Shown here one piece after another: positions 5,951-7,749 of a stretch of DNA of 7,749 nt (position 1 is the first letter of the stretch; every line of letters begins with the position of its first letter). The stretch covers positions 1-7,749 of the forward strand of contig JAFAFP010000232.1 of NCBI GenBank assembly GCA_023423415.1, in the 5' to 3' direction. The DNA is from Pseudomonadota bacterium. GTDB lineage: Bacteria; Pseudomonadota; Alphaproteobacteria; Rhizobiales; Xanthobacteraceae. The position numbers were made by a program, and so were the translations under genes. A model generated the notes under the pieces. The model had not been told where the DNA came from and ran no database searches. It saw nothing but the letters and a program-made list of their open reading frames with translations.

Positions 5951-6220
5951 TCAGCGGCGAATGTTCAGCCGCTCGATCAGGCTCTTGTAGCGCGCCTCGT
6001 CCTTCCGCTTGATGTAATCAAGCAGTTGGCGGCGCTGCGACACGAGCTTCAGCAGCCCGCGCCGGGAATGGTTGTCCTTGGTATGGGTCTTGAAGTGACC
6101 GGTCAGGTTGTTGATGCGTTCCGACAGGATCGCGACCTGGACCTCAGGCGAACCGGTGTCGCCGGACTTGGTTGCATACGCCTGAATAACTTCAGCCTTG
6201 CGGCCGGCTTCAATCGACAT
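5951..6220 (-). CDS. rpsO: 30S ribosomal protein S15
   Basis: S15 is a primary 16S rRNA-binding protein that joins helices at the central-domain three-way junction and nucleates platform assembly. The ATG at 6220 gives exactly 89 residues, the canonical length. A TTG at 6226 would add two residues but overlaps the truB stop and is rejected. Conserved segments include DTGSPEVQVA (21-30) and GHFKTHTKDNHSRRGLL (41-57), with His42, Asp49 and Ser52 matching the RNA-contacting residues of E. coli S15. The C-terminus ERLNIRR is typical. The start lies 2 nt after the truB stop and the Shine-Dalgarno AAAGG (about 6230-6234) is inside the last truB codons, so translation is likely coupled to truB. Confidence 0.97.
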   Translation of the reverse strand: MSIEAGRKAEVIQAYATKSGDTGSPEVQVAILSERINNLTGHFKTHTKDNHSRRGLLKLVSQRRQLLDYIKRKDEARYKSLIERLNIRR

Positions 6221-6222
6221 CG

Positions 6223-7239
6223 TCAATGACCTTTTTGTTTGCCGGCGCTGCCAGTCAGTCCGGCGAGGTTGAACACGCGCTTGGGGACGATTTCACCTTG
6301 GCCGGTCTCGGCGAGGGCGATCAGTTCGCCCGCCACCGTCACGTAAACCAGCCCGGTGAGAATGGGTGCATCCCGTCCGCGCAAAATCACGGCTTGGCCT
6401 CTCTGGAGCCTTGCCGCATCGGACCTGTTGACGGCCAGCGCCGGGATGTCGTCCAGCGCGGTCTCAACGGGCCATAACGCGTCGGCGAGGCTGCCCTCGC
6501 CGGCGGCGGCTCTATCGCACAAAGCGGTAAGTTCTTCCAGAGAAATCATTTCCGGCTCCGCGAAGGGGCCGACAGAGGTCCGCCGGAGGGCTGAAACGTG
6601 TCCGCGGCAGCTCAGCAAGCGGCCGAAATCCCGCGCCAAAGCCCGGACATAGGTTCCCTTGCCGCAATCGGTCTCGAAAACGGTGTGGTCGGCGTCCGGC
6701 ATATCGGCCACCTGCAGGCGGTCGATGCGGACCTCGCGGCTCTGCAATTCGACCTCCTCGCCGTCGCGGGCCAGGTCGTAGGCGCGCTCGCCGTCGATCT
6801 TGATCGCCGAGAAGCGGGGCGGAACCTGCTGAATGACCCCGCGGAACCGAGGCAGAATGGCTTCGATATCGGCGATCGTGGGACGGGTATCGCTCGTCTC
6901 GACAACGCGTCCTTCGGTGTCGTCGGTGTCGCGCTCCTCGCCCCAGCGCACGGTGAAGCGATACGTCTTGGTCGCGTCCATGATGAACGGAACGGTCTTG
7001 GTTGCTTCGCCGAGCGCGATCGGCAGGCAGCCGGAGGCGAGCGGGTCGAGTGTGCCCGCATGGCCCGCGCGCTTGGCCGAGAACAGCCGCCGGATGACCG
7101 CGACGGCATGTGTCGAGGTCATGCCAACAGGCTTGTCGAGCACCACCCAGCCATGCACATCGCGCTTGTCGCGCTTTTTCTGGCCGGTCCGCGGTGGCCT
7201 GCGCGGTCCGGCGTCGAGATCCTGATTGTCCGTTGTCAT
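6223..7239 (-). CDS. truB: tRNA pseudouridine(55) synthase TruB
   Basis: TruB isomerises U55 of the T-loop to pseudouridine in most elongator tRNAs and also acts as a tRNA-folding chaperone. The 338-residue protein has a basic N-terminal extension (about 1-28). The family motif GWVVLDKPVGMTST (30-43) and the catalytic loop GHAGTLDPLASG follow, with Asp65 as nucleophile. Later conserved parts are PPRFSAIKIDGERAYDLAR (140-158, beginning at the second Pro) and CGKGTYVRALARD (192-204). The C-terminal part (about 265-325) is a PUA-like RNA-binding region. Its ATG overlaps the rbfA stop as ATGA, indicating translational coupling. Length is slightly above the E. coli enzyme because of the N-terminal extension and small insertions. 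Confidence 0.96.
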   Translation of the reverse strand: MTTDNQDLDAGPRRPPRTGQKKRDKRDVHGWVVLDKPVGMTSTHAVAVIRRLFSAKRAGHAGTLDPLASGCLPIALGEATKTVPFIMDATKTYRFTVRWGEERDTDDTEGRVVETSDTRPTIADIEAILPRFRGVIQQVPPRFSAIKIDGERAYDLARDGEEVELQSREVRIDRLQVADMPDADHTVFETDCGKGTYVRALARDFGRLLSCRGHVSALRRTSVGPFAEPEMISLEELTALCDRAAAGEGSLADALWPVETALDDIPALAVNRSDAARLQRGQAVILRGRDAPILTGLVYVTVAGELIALAETGQGEIVPKRVFNLAGLTGSAGKQKGH

Positions 7240-7655
7240 GATTCGTCCGTATCGCGTTCGAGATCGCGCTGTACTGCGGGCGTCCGCAACAGTTTCTCGA
7301 TCCGCTCCGCTTCATCGAAGCGTTCGTCGGCACGGAAGCGGATGTCAGGCGCGAATTTCAGGTTGACGCGATGCGCGATCTCGCCGCGCAGGAACTTCTT
7401 GTTGTCGTTCAGCGCCGCGATCACTTCCTTCACGTCGCGTCCGCCGAGCGGCATGACGTAAATCGTCGCGAGCTTCAGATCTGCTGTCATGCGCACTTCG
7501 GGAATGGTGATCATGTGCGACTCAAGCACTGGATCGTGCACCTCGCCGCGCGACAGCATTTCCGCCATGGCGTGGCGGATCAGTTCACCAACGCGGAGCT
7601 GACGCTGCGAAGCGCCGACCGGACTGTCGCTCTTCTGCTTTTTGTTTCGTGCCAT
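7236..7655 (-). CDS. rbfA: Ribosome-binding factor A (30S maturation factor)
   Basis: RbfA binds immature 30S subunits near the 5' helix of 16S rRNA, helps its late processing and is needed for cold adaptation in E. coli. The protein is 139 residues with a type-II KH-like fold over about 18-125. Recognisable parts are QLRVGELIRHAMAEML near the start, DLKLATIYVMPLGG (79-92, the central strand), LRGEIAHRVNLKFAPDIRFRADE (89-111 region onward) and a short acidic tail. No clear Shine-Dalgarno precedes the ATG, and a perfect 8-bp hairpin sits 22 nt upstream. It forms the start of the visible rbfA-truB-rpsO-pnp run; infB would be expected further upstream. Confidence 0.93.
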   Translation of the reverse strand: MARNKKQKSDSPVGASQRQLRVGELIRHAMAEMLSRGEVHDPVLESHMITIPEVRMTADLKLATIYVMPLGGRDVKEVIAALNDNKKFLRGEIAHRVNLKFAPDIRFRADERFDEAERIEKLLRTPAVQRDLERDTDES

Positions 7656-7677
7656 GACGATTCAAACAGTTCGTCAC

Positions 7678-7749
7678 GGCCGGGATTGTCCCGGCCATCC
7701 CGATCAGGAGGGCAATGTGCGTCCCTAAGCGGGATGCGCGGGCCAAGCC
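7678..7749. repeat. Palindromic repeat doublet upstream of rbfA, cut by the window edge
   Basis: GGCCGGGA-TTG-TCCCGGCC (7678-7696) is a perfect 8-bp stem with a 3-nt loop. A second palindrome begins near 7737 (GCGGGC, CAA, GCC) and is truncated at 7749. CATCCCG (7696-7702) and CGGGATG (7730-7736) pair across the centre. The style matches GGCCGGG-type intergenic repeats common in Bradyrhizobium-group genomes. No T-run follows on the minus strand, so it is not an obvious terminator for the upstream gene. No frame through 7656-7749 resembles the C-terminus of IF-2. Confidence 0.6.

Noticed and set aside
6221..6226. TTG start for rpsO two codons upstream of the ATG
   Set aside because: It overlaps the truB stop and gives 91 rather than the canonical 89 residues; the ATG at 6220 has the better-spaced AAAGG site.
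7656..7749. C-terminal end of infB at the right edge
   Set aside because: No minus-strand frame here shows an IF-2-like C-terminus; the bases are explained by palindromic repeat sequence.
1..7749. Novel defence, toxin-antitoxin, CRISPR or mobile system
   Set aside because: All sizeable genes belong to well-known families in expected arrangements; no spaced direct repeats, transposase, integrase or small gene pair was seen.

Overview
The window is a piece of a GC-rich alphaproteobacterial chromosome. Protein wording, the rbfA-truB-rpsO-pnp order and the style of the intergenic palindromes all suggest Rhizobiales, most likely the Bradyrhizobium/Rhodopseudomonas/Afipia group. The genus is an inference from recalled family features, not from a search. 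No plasmid, phage, transposase, CRISPR or tRNA gene is visible.

From left to right there are two blocks. Block 1 (about 1-3270) is a peroxide-defence cassette. katG (catalase-peroxidase, minus strand, 42-2237) and an oxyR-type LysR regulator (plus strand, 2350-3237) diverge from a 112-bp control region rich in dyads. A strong intrinsic terminator follows oxyR, and what looks like half of a sister terminator follows katG at the left edge.

Block 2 (3381-7655, all minus strand) is the distal part of the conserved translation/RNA-processing operon. It reads rbfA (30S maturation factor), truB (tRNA psi55 synthase), rpsO (S15) and pnp (polynucleotide phosphorylase). rbfA and truB overlap by 4 nt, and truB and rpsO are 2 nt apart. 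rpsO and pnp are separated by a 404-nt spacer with no credible gene but several hairpins. In other bacteria infB precedes rbfA; here the last 94 bases hold palindromic repeat sequence and infB is not in view.

The two blocks converge at 3238-3380, where a bidirectional terminator and a 71-bp long-inverted-repeat element lie between the oxyR and pnp stops. Genes in block 2 make ribosomes and process or decay RNA. In block 1 OxyR is expected to sense H2O2 through its Cys200/Cys209 pair and switch katG on. The gene content is ordinary. The interest is in non-coding architecture: a probably leaderless, self-overlapping oxyR promoter; helically phased GATAAG repeats in the katG/oxyR control region; a structured pnp leader; and several families of intergenic palindromes. 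I see no new multi-gene system here.
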